Counted from the stretch's first letter, positions 29,004-38,357 are shown. The stretch: 64,000 bases of DNA from Oscillospiraceae bacterium (GCA_021771715.1 JAETOO010000019.1:1-64000); one strand, 5' to 3'. Notes: generated from the letters alone by a model not told the origin. A program made the numbers and translations.

Positions 29004-29903
29004 TCACTGTTCTTGAAAAATTTCCTTCCGCGGCTTGACCGCAAAATGCAGTTTCTTTCCGGTCACCGGATGGGCAAAGTCGAGCGATACGGCGCACAGT
29101 GCAAGCTCCTGCCCGCAGCCGTTCAGATAGCGCTCCCAATCCCGATTGTACTTCCGGTCGCCGTACAGCGGCAGCCCCGCGTGCGCCATCTGCACCCGGA
29201 TCTGGTGATGACGCCCCGTTTCAAGATAAATCTCCGCCAGCACATATCTCACCGCAGGAACCTTCTTTTCTCTTTCTGCCGCCTCTTCTTTTTCCAGATT
29301 TTCTATGCTTTTAAAACTTCCGGTCTTCTCTTCCTCCACTTTCCAACTTTTCAGAATTCTGAAAGATAACCGCGCCTCCTTCGCATCCTTCTCTCCCTTG
29401 GCCGCGATGCGCGAGGTATTCGCCCTTCCATCCTTTACCAGATAGTCCGTCAGTGCCCAGACCTCCTGCGGATCATCCGTAATTTCCGCCTTCTCCGTCA
29501 CACAGCAGACAGCCTGGTATACCTTTCGCATCCTCCCGTCCGTGATCTGCCGGGTCAGCCCCGCCGCCGCGCGCTTCGTCTTTGCAAAGACGATCACTCC
29601 CTCCACCGGCTGGTCAAGACGATGTACCACACTCACTGTCTGTACCGTCTCTCCCCGTCGCTTCTGCTTTCCAGACATTTCGCCTGAATATTTTCCGGAT
29701 CTTTCCCCTGAATGTTTTCCAAACAATTCATCCCGGCATTTCTCCGTCTGTCCGTCTGCTTCCCGCGCCTCCATCTGCCGCCCTTCGGCCAGATAGTTAT
29801 TCAGTATACTCACCAGATCCTTCTGCCCCAGCCGCGCGCTTTGCACCGCCAGCCCTTCCGGCTTGTGACAGACGAGGATCTCACTATCCTCATACAAAAT
29901 CAT
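29004..29903 (-). CDS. RluA-family pseudouridine synthase
   Basis: This 299-aa enzyme would isomerise uridine in rRNA or tRNA. The catalytic Asp is in HRLDQPVEGVIVFAKT, and the C-terminal ETGRHHQIRVQMAHAGLPLY and FAHPVTGKKL motifs are diagnostic of RluA/RluC/RluD. No S4 domain is present. Between the N-terminal strand region and HRLD there is a charged insert with FGKHSGERSGKYSGEMSG repeats that is not typical. The start at 29903 follows AAGGTGG and overlaps the previous gene's stop by 14 nt. Confidence 0.9.
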   Translation of the reverse strand: MILYEDSEILVCHKPEGLAVQSARLGQKDLVSILNNYLAEGRQMEAREADGQTEKCRDELFGKHSGERSGKYSGEMSGKQKRRGETVQTVSVVHRLDQPVEGVIVFAKTKRAAAGLTRQITDGRMRKVYQAVCCVTEKAEITDDPQEVWALTDYLVKDGRANTSRIAAKGEKDAKEARLSFRILKSWKVEEEKTGSFKSIENLEKEEAAEREKKVPAVRYVLAEIYLETGRHHQIRVQMAHAGLPLYGDRKYNRDWERYLNGCGQELALCAVSLDFAHPVTGKKLHFAVKPRKEIFQEQ

Positions 29904-31497
29904 ACCGTTCCACCTTACAATGATGCTTTTTCTCTGCCCTGTCATATCCGATGCCGACCAGAAGAATCCTTTGCTGCTTACTTCCAAGGAATCGCGCCAT
30001 ATAATTTTTTTCCTTGATCTGGTTGATCGCCTCCTCCGGGGAATGATCCACCTTCAGTTCCAGAATCATCCCGTCTGCCGCCGCAGGTGTCTCCGGATAG
30101 AAAATGAAATCTACAAAGCCTTTTCCGGCTTTTTCTTCCCGCTCCACCCGGTACATATCCCTTGCTGATAAATAGACCAGGTTCACCACCGCACTGAGTT
30201 CCGTCTCATGATTATAGGAGAGAATCGGCGTTTCCATATCATGTGCCAACTCCATGATCTGCTCCATTGTGCCGGTATCCCCGGCAAGTGTCGCCCGCAG
30301 CATTTTTTCCGATGCTCTGGCAAGCTGATATACATATCCCAAAGAGGATTCCTTCTTTAACATATCAGAAAACCGATCCATCAGCTCTTTGTTCGGAATA
30401 GACACCGTTCCGTTTTCATAGCTTAAAAAACCGTACACGACCATCGCCGACATAATTTCCTCTTTTGTTCGAAGACTCTGGGAGGTTGCCGCATACTCCT
30501 GGATCTTCGCTGGCACACACTGTCCGGCCGCCATCAGGGCGAGGTCATCCCGCACTGAATCCACATTATTGCGGATATAGTAAAATATTTCGTCATACGG
30601 CCCGGAGCTTGTCCAGTAATTATCCAGGCTGTTGCTGCTAAGCGCCAGCACAACAGATCGAGGATTATACAGGCGTATGCCTGATGGCGTGGCATATCCG
30701 TCATACCATCGCTTTAGCTCTTCCCTGGATACCAGAAGCGGCGGCGCCTGCACTTTGCAGTACCTCTCATAGAGCATATCCACTTCCGGATCGGAAAAGC
30801 CAAAGTATCCGCCGAACATCCGGCTTTTTGCCATCGTGTACTCCACGAACATGTTTAGTTCAGAGCCGCTTGAGTATTTCGAGATTGGCAAAATCCCCGT
30901 CATATAGGCCAGCCGCACATAAGGGCGGTCTTTTAACAGACTCCTTAAAAAAACAAGGTACTCCTTTTTATCCGCATCCGTCACAAAATCCTGATGAAAG
31001 ATAAAATCCCACTCATCCAGCACAAAGATGAACTGGATCTGCGGATGCTCCATATAAAGCGTCATAAACAGATCCCATAAGGCATCCCCCGGATCAAATT
31101 CCACATCCGGGAATTCTCTTGCAAGGTCTTTTCCCAGCCGTTTTTCGATCCGCATAATATATTGCCCGTAGGATTTGCAATCCCTTGGAACATCATTGAA
31201 GGAAATGTGCACTACATTATACTGATTCCGGTATTCTTCGTATGCTTTTGCATCTGCAACTGCAAGCCGGTCGAAAAGCATTCTGGAATCACAGGCTTTC
31301 GAAAAAAATGAGGCGATCATATTTGCCATGATTGTTTTCCCGAATCTTCTCGGACGTGTCAGGCAGATATAGTTATTCCCCTCTCTTATCAGCGGAAACA
31401 GTTCTTCCAGCATATGTGATTTATCTACAAAATAAGGCTTCTTCGATTCATTTTCATACAAAGTATACGCTGTCATGCTGTTCAGGTAAAATCCCAT
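29890..31497 (-). CDS. AAA-ATPase-like protein with C-terminal PD-(D/E)XK nuclease domain
   Basis: This 535-aa protein belongs to the AAA-ATPase_like plus PDDEXK_9 (DUF1703) group. The N-terminal YFVDKSHMLEEL and TRPRRFGKTIMANMIASF provide the degenerate P-loop; VLDEWDFIF is the Walker-B-like motif. The C-terminal FVDFIFYP ... ADGMILELKVD matches the D-(x)n-E-x-K nuclease core. The family is abundant in gut Bacteroidetes and Firmicutes; its biological role is unknown, with suggestions of mobile-element or defence functions. GGGG at 31503-31508 precedes the chosen ATG; a GTG two codons upstream is possible. It overlaps the RluA gene. Confidence 0.85.
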   Translation of the reverse strand: MGFYLNSMTAYTLYENESKKPYFVDKSHMLEELFPLIREGNNYICLTRPRRFGKTIMANMIASFFSKACDSRMLFDRLAVADAKAYEEYRNQYNVVHISFNDVPRDCKSYGQYIMRIEKRLGKDLAREFPDVEFDPGDALWDLFMTLYMEHPQIQFIFVLDEWDFIFHQDFVTDADKKEYLVFLRSLLKDRPYVRLAYMTGILPISKYSSGSELNMFVEYTMAKSRMFGGYFGFSDPEVDMLYERYCKVQAPPLLVSREELKRWYDGYATPSGIRLYNPRSVVLALSSNSLDNYWTSSGPYDEIFYYIRNNVDSVRDDLALMAAGQCVPAKIQEYAATSQSLRTKEEIMSAMVVYGFLSYENGTVSIPNKELMDRFSDMLKKESSLGYVYQLARASEKMLRATLAGDTGTMEQIMELAHDMETPILSYNHETELSAVVNLVYLSARDMYRVEREEKAGKGFVDFIFYPETPAAADGMILELKVDHSPEEAINQIKEKNYMARFLGSKQQRILLVGIGYDRAEKKHHCKVERYDFV

Positions 31498-31530
31498 ATC
31501 CACCCCTCCATCCTTTTCATCTTCCCATGC

Positions 31531-32292
31531 CTAAACCGTCTCTTTTCCCAGGATGCCTCCCCGCTTATCATAAACCGTCTCCCCATTCGTCAGCACATAA
31601 TCCTCCCCAGACAGGATTGCCCGGCAGTAGTCCTGCACGGAGGTCAGTCTGCGCCGGAAAGCCACCCCGCCGCCGAACAGCTTTGTGTTGTGAATATCCG
31701 AGCCGGCAGTCATCGGCAACCGGTGCTCGTTCGCGTAAGCAATCGCCCGGAGGTCAAATTCCGGCTTGTTGTGGCCTTTGCTCCTGGAGTTGGAGTGTGT
31801 CGCGTTGACGCCCTCGACCCCGTCCACGTACTCCGGGTACAGCCGGATCTCAGGGATATACGGCTCCTCGCGGAACGGATGGGCATGGATCACCATGCCG
31901 CCCGCCGCATGTATGAGCTGATACTGTTCCTCAACCGTGGCGTCATGAATCTCGGGGTGCTCCGCCATCCACTCCGGGTCCACCCCGTAGATCAGGAACT
32001 CCGTCCCCCGGTAGCCTGCCTCATATCCGAAAAAGACATCGAGATCATGCGCATCGCCGTACCGCTTCGCATCCAGATATCCCTCCGCGAACTGCTTCGT
32101 CCACTCCCGCCACGGCAGGCTGCGGTCGACGCTCGTGTTGCCGCCCCAGTTGTGGTCCGTCACGATGATCCCCGCATACCCTGCCTCATGCGCCGCGCGC
32201 GCCATGTCGTAACCGGTCTTCTTCGCACACGCGCTCGACTGACTCGTGTGCAGATGCGTCTCATACAGATATGGATAATCCTCTATTCTCAT
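31531..32292 (-). CDS. PHP-domain metal-dependent phosphoesterase
   Basis: This 253-aa protein has the PHP motifs: HLHTSQSS (I), TDHNWGG (II), EAGYRG and HAHPFREE (III) and AGSDIHNT (IV). These supply the His/Asp ligands of a trinuclear metal site. PHP enzymes hydrolyse phosphate esters such as histidinol phosphate, nucleoside 3',5'-bisphosphates or oligonucleotides; the substrate cannot be deduced. It lies downstream of the PfkB-type kinase gene on the same strand with a 229-nt gap, so co-regulation is possible but not certain. Confidence 0.87.
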   Translation of the reverse strand: MRIEDYPYLYETHLHTSQSSACAKKTGYDMARAAHEAGYAGIIVTDHNWGGNTSVDRSLPWREWTKQFAEGYLDAKRYGDAHDLDVFFGYEAGYRGTEFLIYGVDPEWMAEHPEIHDATVEEQYQLIHAAGGMVIHAHPFREEPYIPEIRLYPEYVDGVEGVNATHSNSRSKGHNKPEFDLRAIAYANEHRLPMTAGSDIHNTKLFGGGVAFRRRLTSVQDYCRAILSGEDYVLTNGETVYDKRGGILGKETV

Positions 32293-32521
32293 TGCCAGGT
32301 TCCTTCCTTTTTTCCAATTTATTTCTTTCTGTCAGTTTTTCTGATATTCCATTTCTTGCTTTTCTACTGCCTGCTTTTCGATCATGTATCCTGTGTTTTC
32401 CGGCCACCTGCCACTTAGCCATGCTATCCTATTTTTCCTGGTACATCGGAAATTAAATAACTGGTCAGATGGCGCGGGAAAGCAGGCAAGTAATTGGTAT
32501 CGTTACTTACGATATGCTATG

Positions 32522-33439
32522 CTACGGCATCTCCTCCAGCCATGCTGTCGTCCCGACCTGCCGCACACACCTGGCCGCGCAGTCGGTTCCGCGCTCGCAG
32601 CACTCATAAAAGCTCCTCCCGTCGAGCAGCGCCGAGATAAATCCCGCCACAAAACTGTCGCCCGCTCCGGTCGAGTCGACCGCCTGCACAGCCCGGCTGC
32701 CCATCTCAAAGCATTCCTCTTCTTTGCAGGCGACACAGCCCTTCTCCCCGGCCTTGATCACCACGTGCTTAACTCCCATCTCACAGATCCGCCGCGCCAT
32801 CGCCCGGTATTCCTTTTCCCCCGTATAGTACGCGCCCTCATTTTCATTCGGAAACAGATAGTCGATGAGCGGCAGAACCTCCTCCAGATCCCGCAGTTCT
32901 ACCTGACGCCAGGTCGGCAGCTTCGTATCTGCGCACACAATCGCGCCCTCCTCTTTCGCAGCCCGCACCAGATCACAGATGACCTCCCTCTGATCCAGCG
33001 GCGCGCGGAACAGGCTGGCGAGCGATACCACCCTGGCTCCCTTCACGACCTCCGCCCCCGGCGTATAGCCCTCCAGCATCGTCGCACTGCTGTTGACGGA
33101 ACTGCGGCTCCCGTTTTTCTCCACCATCAGATTCGCGACCGGCGTGCAGAGCTTCCCGGATACCGTCACCCTCTCCGTGTCCACCCCGCGCCTGCGCACC
33201 TCGTCCAGAATCAGCCTGCCCGCAGGGTCGTCTCCAAGCCCGCACACCAGCCGCACCCGGCGACCCAGCCCGGCCAGCACAATCGACTCATTCACCGCGT
33301 CGCCGCCCGTATTCAGAGTGATGCTCTCGGCCCGGTAGACCCGCTTTCTGTGCGGATTCTCCTCCCGTCCCCGCACGATGCAGTCCAGAACCGCCTGCCC
33401 GATGCACACGACATCCCAAACCGTTTCCTTCTCTCCCAT
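32522..33439 (-). CDS. PfkB-family carbohydrate kinase
   Basis: This 305-aa ribokinase-like kinase has an N-terminal substrate region TLNTGGDAVNESIVLAGLG and the C-terminal signature VDSTGAGDSFVAGF with the catalytic Asp. It phosphorylates a sugar or nucleoside with ATP. The substrate is not evident; VNSSATMLEGY after the beta lid is not diagnostic. The 229 nt after its stop contain no clear hairpin or T-run. Confidence 0.9.
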   Translation of the reverse strand: MGEKETVWDVVCIGQAVLDCIVRGREENPHRKRVYRAESITLNTGGDAVNESIVLAGLGRRVRLVCGLGDDPAGRLILDEVRRRGVDTERVTVSGKLCTPVANLMVEKNGSRSSVNSSATMLEGYTPGAEVVKGARVVSLASLFRAPLDQREVICDLVRAAKEEGAIVCADTKLPTWRQVELRDLEEVLPLIDYLFPNENEGAYYTGEKEYRAMARRICEMGVKHVVIKAGEKGCVACKEEECFEMGSRAVQAVDSTGAGDSFVAGFISALLDGRSFYECCERGTDCAARCVRQVGTTAWLEEMP

Positions 33440-33603
33440 ATTCGTTCTCTTACCTCGTACTTATTTTTTTATTGCTTCTTCCACTTTATTTCGCGGCGTC
33501 ATCCACACGCTTTCCTCCTCAAGATTGTACCACACTCTTCCCCATGAAAAAAGTGATATCTTGCTTCTTGATGAGGATACCGATTTTCCGCTGCTGTTTC
33601 TGA

Positions 33604-33637
33604 CAAAAAACGGGAAGCCGTATTTCCCGCTTCCCGC
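33604..33637 (-). terminator. Terminator after the two-component operon
   Basis: On the minus strand GGGAAGC and GCTTCCC pair around a GGGAAATACG loop and are followed by CGTTTTTTG, about 20 nt after the response regulator stop. Confidence 0.85.
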
Positions 33638-33653
33638 ATAAAACACTCTGTTC

Positions 33654-34343
33654 TCACATCTTGAACCGATACCCGACCCCCCAGATCGTCTCAATGTACT
33701 GCGGCTTCGACGACTGCTTCTCGATCTTCTCGCGGATCTTCTTGATGTGCACCGTCACGGTCGCGATATCGCCGATCGACTCCATGTCCCAGATCTCCCG
33801 GAAGAGCTCTTCCTTCGTGAAGACATGGTTCGGGTTCTGCGCCAGAAACGTCAGAAGGTCGAACTCCTTCGTCGTGAACGCGCGCTCCTCCCCGTCGACC
33901 CAGACGCGGCGCGCCGTCTTGTCGATCCGGATCCCGCGCACCTCGACGACATCATTCTCCTGCACGCTGCTGTTCACGAGCCGCTCGTACCGCGCCATGT
34001 GCGCCTTTACGCGGGCCACCAGCTCACTCGGGCTGAACGGCTTCGTCATGTAATCGTCTGCGCCCAGCCCCAGCCCCCGGATCTTGTCGATGTCATCCTT
34101 TTTCGCGGACACCATGATAATCGGCGTATTCTTTTTGATGCGGATCTGGCGGCAGATCTCAAAGCCGTCCACGCCGGGCAGCATCAGATCCAGGATAATC
34201 AGATCGAACTCCTCCGCCAGAGAGCGCGCCAGCCCCGTGTCGCCCTCATTCTCAATCTCCACCTCAAAACCGGAGAGCTCCAGATAATCCTTCTCCAGGT
34301 CGGCGATCGCCACCTCATCCTCGACAATCAGAATCTTACTCAT
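33654..34343 (-). CDS. OmpR-family response regulator
   Basis: This 229-aa regulator has a receiver domain with the acidic pocket (EDE, residues 8-10), phospho-acceptor Asp52 (LIILDLMLPG) and the Lys of KPFSPSEL. A C-terminal winged-helix DNA-binding domain follows (ALLTFLA-type LLTFLAQNPNHVFTKEELF, IETIWGVGYRF). The start at 34343 follows GGAGG at 10 nt and overlaps the kinase stop by 4 nt. The signal is unknown. Confidence 0.95.
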   Translation of the reverse strand: MSKILIVEDEVAIADLEKDYLELSGFEVEIENEGDTGLARSLAEEFDLIILDLMLPGVDGFEICRQIRIKKNTPIIMVSAKKDDIDKIRGLGLGADDYMTKPFSPSELVARVKAHMARYERLVNSSVQENDVVEVRGIRIDKTARRVWVDGEERAFTTKEFDLLTFLAQNPNHVFTKEELFREIWDMESIGDIATVTVHIKKIREKIEKQSSKPQYIETIWGVGYRFKM

Positions 34344-35827
34344 TTCACCGGTACCTCCTGATATTTTCTGATAACAAAACACATCGTCGTGCCCTCCCCG
34401 AGCTTGCTGTTCGCCCAGATCCTGCCGCCGTGATCCTCAACGATCTTTTTCACGATGGACAGCCCGATCCCACTGCCACCCTGCGCCGAGTTCCGCGACG
34501 CATCGGTCCGGTAAAAGCGGTCAAAGATCGACACCAGCTCCTTTACCGGTATGCCTTTGCCGTTGTCCTCGATCTCCACCTGGATGAAGTCTCCGACATC
34601 CCGGACGCGGAGCTGTACCTCCTTCTCCGCCTTGTCCATGTATTTGACCGAGTTGCCTATGATGTTGTTGATCACGCGCGTCAGCTGCTCGACATCCGCG
34701 ATAATCAGCGTCTCCGGCGCGACGGTATTGATATACGAAAACTTGATATTCCGCTCCCTCAGATCCAGCCCGACGTCATCCGCGCAGTCGTCAAAATACT
34801 CCGCGACATTGATCCGGTTGAAATTGTACGGAATCCGGTTCGTGTCGATCTTCGAGTAAAACGTCAGCTCATTGATCAACCGGTCCATGTCATTCGCTTT
34901 CACGTAGATCGTGCGGATATACCGGTCCATCTTCTCCGGCGTGTCCGCCACCCCGTCCATGATCCCCTCAACGTAGCCCTTGACCGCCGTGATCGGCGTC
35001 TTGAGGTCATGCGAGATATTGCTGATCAGTTCCTTGCTCTGGCGGTCAAACGTCTCCTTCTCCTCCGCCTGCAGCTTCAGCTTCTTGCGCATCTCGTCGA
35101 AGTCCCGGCACAGCTCGCTGATCTCATCCCTGCCCGTCTCATTCAGCTCAAAATCAAAATCCTCGTTCTTGATCCGTTCCGTCGCCTCAGAGAGCTTTTT
35201 AAGCGGCGTGTTCACTCCCGTGTAGATCCAGATCGTCAAAAGCGCAGCGGTGAAGAACATGATAATGATGACAGAAATCACCAGATCGGTCACCAGCCGC
35301 TTCGTCTGCACAATCATTTTCTTCGTCGAGGAGATAATGAAAATACTCCCCTCCGACCCGTCCGAGAACTCGACATCGAGCTGCTTTACAAACGCCCGGA
35401 CATCCTTTCCGATGTAAGAGCCTCCGTCCGACGAGCTGCGGAACTCCCGGAAGGCGGGGAGCTCCTCAAAAAGCTTCTCCACATTCTCCGACGTGCCGCT
35501 GTAATACAGACTTTTGTCTTTTCTGACCAGCAGATACGAGGGCTTATCCTCCATGCTCCGGTTTACCTTATCCAGATACTCCTTGTCCAGGAACCGGTCC
35601 GCATCCTTCTCCGCCTGCAGCTTCAGTCCCTCGAACACCATCTCTGTCGACTTTCCGATCAGCTGCATCGAGTCAGAGAGATTCTCCAGCGACATCGGCA
35701 CTCCGTAGCTCTCCTCAATCGCGTTCATCTGATACCGTGTGAAACCGAAAAAGGCGATGCCGAACATCAAAAACGGCACAAATAAGATCACAAAAAAGGC
35801 GATAATCAGCCTCGTCTTCAGCTTCAT
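34340..35827 (-). CDS. Sensor histidine kinase with HAMP domain
   Basis: This 495-aa membrane kinase has transmembrane helix 1 (about residues 7-29), an extracytoplasmic sensor of about 150 residues, and helix 2 (LVISVIIIMFFTAALLTIWI). These are followed by HAMP (TPLKKLSEATERI), the H-box NISHDLKTPITAVKGY, the N-box VINNIIGNSVKYM, and G-boxes DNGKGIP and GGSGIGLSIVKKIV. The sensor holds no recognised ligand fold. The kinase gene precedes the regulator gene, and the 640 nt upstream carry a large inverted-repeat element. Confidence 0.95.
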   Translation of the reverse strand: MKLKTRLIIAFFVILFVPFLMFGIAFFGFTRYQMNAIEESYGVPMSLENLSDSMQLIGKSTEMVFEGLKLQAEKDADRFLDKEYLDKVNRSMEDKPSYLLVRKDKSLYYSGTSENVEKLFEELPAFREFRSSSDGGSYIGKDVRAFVKQLDVEFSDGSEGSIFIISSTKKMIVQTKRLVTDLVISVIIIMFFTAALLTIWIYTGVNTPLKKLSEATERIKNEDFDFELNETGRDEISELCRDFDEMRKKLKLQAEEKETFDRQSKELISNISHDLKTPITAVKGYVEGIMDGVADTPEKMDRYIRTIYVKANDMDRLINELTFYSKIDTNRIPYNFNRINVAEYFDDCADDVGLDLRERNIKFSYINTVAPETLIIADVEQLTRVINNIIGNSVKYMDKAEKEVQLRVRDVGDFIQVEIEDNGKGIPVKELVSIFDRFYRTDASRNSAQGGSGIGLSIVKKIVEDHGGRIWANSKLGEGTTMCFVIRKYQEVPVK

Positions 35828-35967
35828 AGCTCACGCGCACCCCTTTCCACGGCCTGTATCAAACCATTACCTTGAGTATAGCACACAGAATATTTGATTG
35901 CATCTAAACATTGAAAGATATTTCTAAACTTTTTATAAAAGAGAAAGTTAGTGGTGGATTCCCGGAC

Positions 35968-36209
35968 GAGAAGATACCAGGGCCGCACCGAAGTTCCAAA
36001 TCGCTCGTCTACAAACACTAAGATCCCAGAATACCTGCGCAGCTGCCGCGGGCAACTCGCGACAGGCGCCTGATGCGCCTGCCGCTCAGACAGTGCCCGC
36101 TAAAAATCCTGCTTGAACGCAGGATTTTTACATCTGCTCCGGTATCCTGTGACCTAAGTGTTTGTAAAGACTCGCTACAGTCACTTCGGTGCGGCCCTGG
36201 TATCTTCTC
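35968..36209. repeat. 242-bp element with 27-bp perfect terminal inverted repeats
   Basis: Positions 35968-35994 are the exact reverse complement of 36183-36209. Inside them a second, imperfect pair (from ACAAACACT near 36011 and AGTGTTTGT near 36157) extends pairing by about 25 bp with four mismatches. The centre holds two perfect hairpins, CAGGCGC-CTGAT-GCGCCTG and TAAAAATCCTGC-TTGAAC-GCAGGATTTTTA. No coding potential is visible. Candidates are a miniature inverted-repeat element or a structured RNA. The rest of the spacer (35828-35967, 36210-36400) shows only AT-rich sequence and the palindrome CATAGTACTATG (36364-36375). Confidence 0.8.
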
Positions 36210-36400
36210 TGACGGTGGTAAACCGGGATAATACCTACATAGTAGAATTAAAAAATTTAGGCACTTACAAACGAAATCTTGCGCAAAATGGCAAAATTCT
36301 TGGTTTCGGTTTATCCGGGTTAGGTTAGATGTATAGGAATGTGGAATCGGAATATTTAACTGGCATAGTACTATGATACTTTAAAAAGAGCAAACGTAAA

Positions 36401-36455
36401 AATAACCCCGAAAGACAGAAAGCTTTTTATTTCTTTCAATTCGTTCGGGGCTATT
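36401..36455 (-). terminator. Terminator after metK
   Basis: On the minus strand AATAGCCCCGAA pairs with TTCGGGGTTATT around an AT-rich loop that itself can pair (GAAAG/CTTTC); TTATTTTTA follows. It lies just after the metK stop. Confidence 0.75.
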
Positions 36456-36475
36456 GTTTGTGTATAAGATTACGC

Positions 36476-37663
36476 TTAAAGGTAGCTGCGGAGCATCTCT
36501 GCCTTGTCGAGCTTCTCCCACGGGAGGTCGAGGTCGCTGCGGCCGAAGTGGCCGTAGGCGGCTGTCTGCTTGTAGATCGGGCGGCGCAGGTCGAGCATCT
36601 TGATGATGCCTGCCGGGCGGAGGTCGAAGTGCTCCCGGACGATCTCGGTCAGCTTCTCATCGGAAAGCCTGCCGGTGCCGAAGGTGTCGATCATGATCGA
36701 GGTCGGGCGCGCGACGCCGATCGCGTAGGAGAGCTGGATCTCGCACTTGTCCGCGAGGCCGGCTGCGACGATGTTCTTCGCCACATAGCGCGCTGCGTAC
36801 GCTGCGGAGCGGTCTACTTTGGTGCAGTCCTTACCGGAAAATGCCCCGCCGCCGTGGCGCGCGTATCCGCCGTACGTGTCGACGATGATCTTCCGGCCGG
36901 TCAGTCCGCTGTCGCCGTGCGGTCCGCCGATCACAAAGCGGCCGGTCGGATTGATAAAGAACTTCGTGTTCGCATCGACCATCTCCCTGGGAAGGATCGG
37001 ATCAAAGACGTACTTGCGGATGTCCTCATGAATCTGCTCCTGGGACACCTCCGGGTCGTGCTGCGTCGAGAGCACCACCGCGTCCAGCCGGGACGGCTTT
37101 CCGTTCTCATCGTACTCTACCGTCACCTGTGTCTTTCCGTCCGGGCGCAGATACGTGAGCGTGCCGTCCTTGCGCACCTTCGTCAGCTGCAGCGCCAGCT
37201 TCTGCGCCAGAGCGATCGGGTACGGCATATACTCCTCCGTTTCATTTGTCGCATAGCCGAACATCATGCCCTGATCGCCCGCGCCGATCGCCTCGATCTC
37301 ATCGTCCGTCATCTGGTTTTCCTTCGCCTCGAGCGCCTTGTCCACTCCCATCGCGATATCGGTCGACTGCTCGTCGATCGCTGTGATCACGCCGCACGTA
37401 TCCGCATCGAATCCGTACTTTCCTCTCGTGTACCCGATCTCCCGCACCGTGTCGCGCACGATCTTCTGAATATCCACATATGCATTTGTGGTAATCTCAC
37501 CCATCACGAGCACAAGTCCTGTCGTCGTGGCCGTCTCGCACGCCACACGGCTCATCGGATCCTGCTCCAGCAGCGCATCCAGAATCGCATCAGAGATCTG
37601 GTCGCACATCTTGTCCGGATGTCCCTCGGTAACTGACTCTGAGGTAAATAATCTTCTGTCCAT
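36476..37663 (-). CDS. metK: S-adenosylmethionine synthetase
   Basis: This 395-aa enzyme makes S-adenosylmethionine from methionine and ATP. Signatures are [32 protein letters not shown] (flexible loop region) and [19 protein letters not shown] with the triphosphate-site residues. Starts: ATG at 37663 sits 8 nt after GAAAGG; an ATG nine bases earlier overlaps that site. The leader contains a SAM-I riboswitch and terminator, so its own product represses it. Confidence 0.97.
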   Translation of the reverse strand: MDRRLFTSESVTEGHPDKMCDQISDAILDALLEQDPMSRVACETATTTGLVLVMGEITTNAYVDIQKIVRDTVREIGYTRGKYGFDADTCGVITAIDEQSTDIAMGVDKALEAKENQMTDDEIEAIGAGDQGMMFGYATNETEEYMPYPIALAQKLALQLTKVRKDGTLTYLRPDGKTQVTVEYDENGKPSRLDAVVLSTQHDPEVSQEQIHEDIRKYVFDPILPREMVDANTKFFINPTGRFVIGGPHGDSGLTGRKIIVDTYGGYARHGGGAFSGKDCTKVDRSAAYAARYVAKNIVAAGLADKCEIQLSYAIGVARPTSIMIDTFGTGRLSDEKLTEIVREHFDLRPAGIIKMLDLRRPIYKQTAAYGHFGRSDLDLPWEKLDKAEMLRSYL

Positions 37664-37776
37664 TCTCGTCATCCTTTCTCTGTCTGAACGGTCGTGCCGG
37701 TTGCGGCAGCCGTCTGTCTGAAATGCTTTTTCTCATCCTCCGGTATGCAAACGATCCGCGCAGAAAACAAACTTCT

Positions 37777-37821
37777 GCTGCAGGCATGGCTACTTGGCTC
37801 GTTGCTCGCGGGAATAAAAAA
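37777..37821 (+). repeat. Dispersed 45-bp repeat, copy 2
   Basis: Partner of 9119-9163. It lies inside the metK leader (on the opposite strand to metK), between the riboswitch terminator and the start codon, with core GGCTCGTTGCTCGCGGGAAT. Confidence 0.5.
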
Positions 37822-37842
37822 ATCCACCGAAAAGGCGGACTC
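37815..37842 (-). terminator. SAM-I riboswitch terminator
   Basis: On the minus strand TCCGCC-TTTTC-GGTGGA is followed by TTTTTTT, the expression platform between aptamer and metK. Confidence 0.88.
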
Positions 37843-37864
37843 AATCATTCAATCATCAAATCCC

Positions 37865-37960
37865 CTTATTGTTCGAGTTCACTCGCTCAGGCTGGCACCT
37901 TCCATAGCTGGGGTTGCCGTGGCTTCACAGATCCTATGTATCTCCACCACTCTGAATAAG
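37865..37960 (-). promoter_or_regulatory. SAM-I (S-box) riboswitch aptamer upstream of metK
   Basis: The minus strand shows P1 arms CTTATT and AATAAG, then AGAGTGGTGGAGAT, GTGAAGCCACGGCAACC, AAGGTGCCA and CCTGAGCGAGTGAACTCG, in the S-box order. The P4 hairpin CGAGT-GA-ACTCG is perfect. A promoter with TTGACA (38018-38013) and TAGCTT 17 bp on lies upstream. SAM binding should favour the terminator and shut off metK. Confidence 0.92.
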
Positions 37961-38095
37961 AGAAAAGCATTTATGTACTTGCACGTTATAAGCTACAGCG
38001 TTTCTTGGTATTTGTCAATAGTATTTTTTACTATTTGTTCCTCTTTCTGCAATCTTCCCTTACAGTGAACTGCTAAATATTTTTTATATAGTTAG

Positions 38096-38124
38096 TTGAA
38101 ATAATTAACAATATGTGTTATTAT
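38096..38124 (+). promoter_or_regulatory. Toxin promoter of a type I toxin-antitoxin locus
   Basis: TTGAAA (38096-38101), a 17-bp spacer and TATTAT (38119-38124). The predicted start near 38131 coincides with the first base of a GTTGTC/GACAAC stem-loop (38131-38154), so the mRNA would begin with a protective 5' hairpin, as in par RNA I. Confidence 0.75.
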
Positions 38125-38172
38125 GATTCTGTTGTCACACCCTATTCCGACAACGGAAAGGAGGTGTTTGAC

Positions 38173-38265
38173 ATGAATGAGATATTTTCATTCATACTTG
38201 CCATCGCAGCAGGTGTGATGTGTCATCTCATCTGCAAATGGCTGGATGGCAGGCACAACAAGTGA
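38173..38265 (+). CDS. Fst/PepA1-like type I toxin peptide
   Basis: A 30-residue peptide not captured by usual length cut-offs. It is an almost purely hydrophobic helix (IFSFILAIAAGVMCHLIC) followed by the charged end KWLDGRHNK. The architecture (about 20 hydrophobic residues, W-L, basic tail) matches Fst/Ldr-superfamily membrane toxins such as S. aureus PepA1, which ends YWLSRRNTK. A textbook ribosome-binding site AAAGGAGGTG lies 6 nt upstream. The start codon sits in a 21-nt sequence (38170-38190) repeated downstream (38331-38349) inside a divergently oriented antisense transcript. Such toxins insert into the membrane and depolarise it when the antisense RNA is lost. Confidence 0.8.
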   Translation: MNEIFSFILAIAAGVMCHLICKWLDGRHNK

Positions 38266-38284
38266 CAGCCAGCCTGAGCAAGAC

Positions 38285-38317
38285 GAATCCCCCGGAGCCA
38301 CAACCTCCGGGGGATTC
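38285..38317. terminator. Shared bidirectional terminator of the type I toxin-antitoxin locus
   Basis: A perfect 13-bp stem GAATCCCCCGGAG / CTCCGGGGGATTC with a 7-nt loop lies between the convergent toxin and antisense transcripts. TGTTTT follows on the plus strand; the minus-strand tail (GTCTTG) is weaker. Confidence 0.85.
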
Positions 38318-38351
38318 TGTTTTGGTGCTCGACATGAATGATATTTTCAAC
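38285..38351 (-). ncRNA. Predicted antisense RNA antitoxin
   Basis: A short RNA of about 65 nt is predicted from the promoter at 38386-38358 to the shared terminator. Its 5' part (38349-38331) is the complement of a direct repeat of the toxin start region, matching 38170-38190 except for a 2-nt gap. It could therefore pair in trans with the toxin ribosome-binding/start region, and through the terminator with the toxin mRNA 3' end. This is the arrangement of RNA II in the enterococcal par locus. Confidence 0.68.
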
Positions 38352-38357
38352 ACTGAC

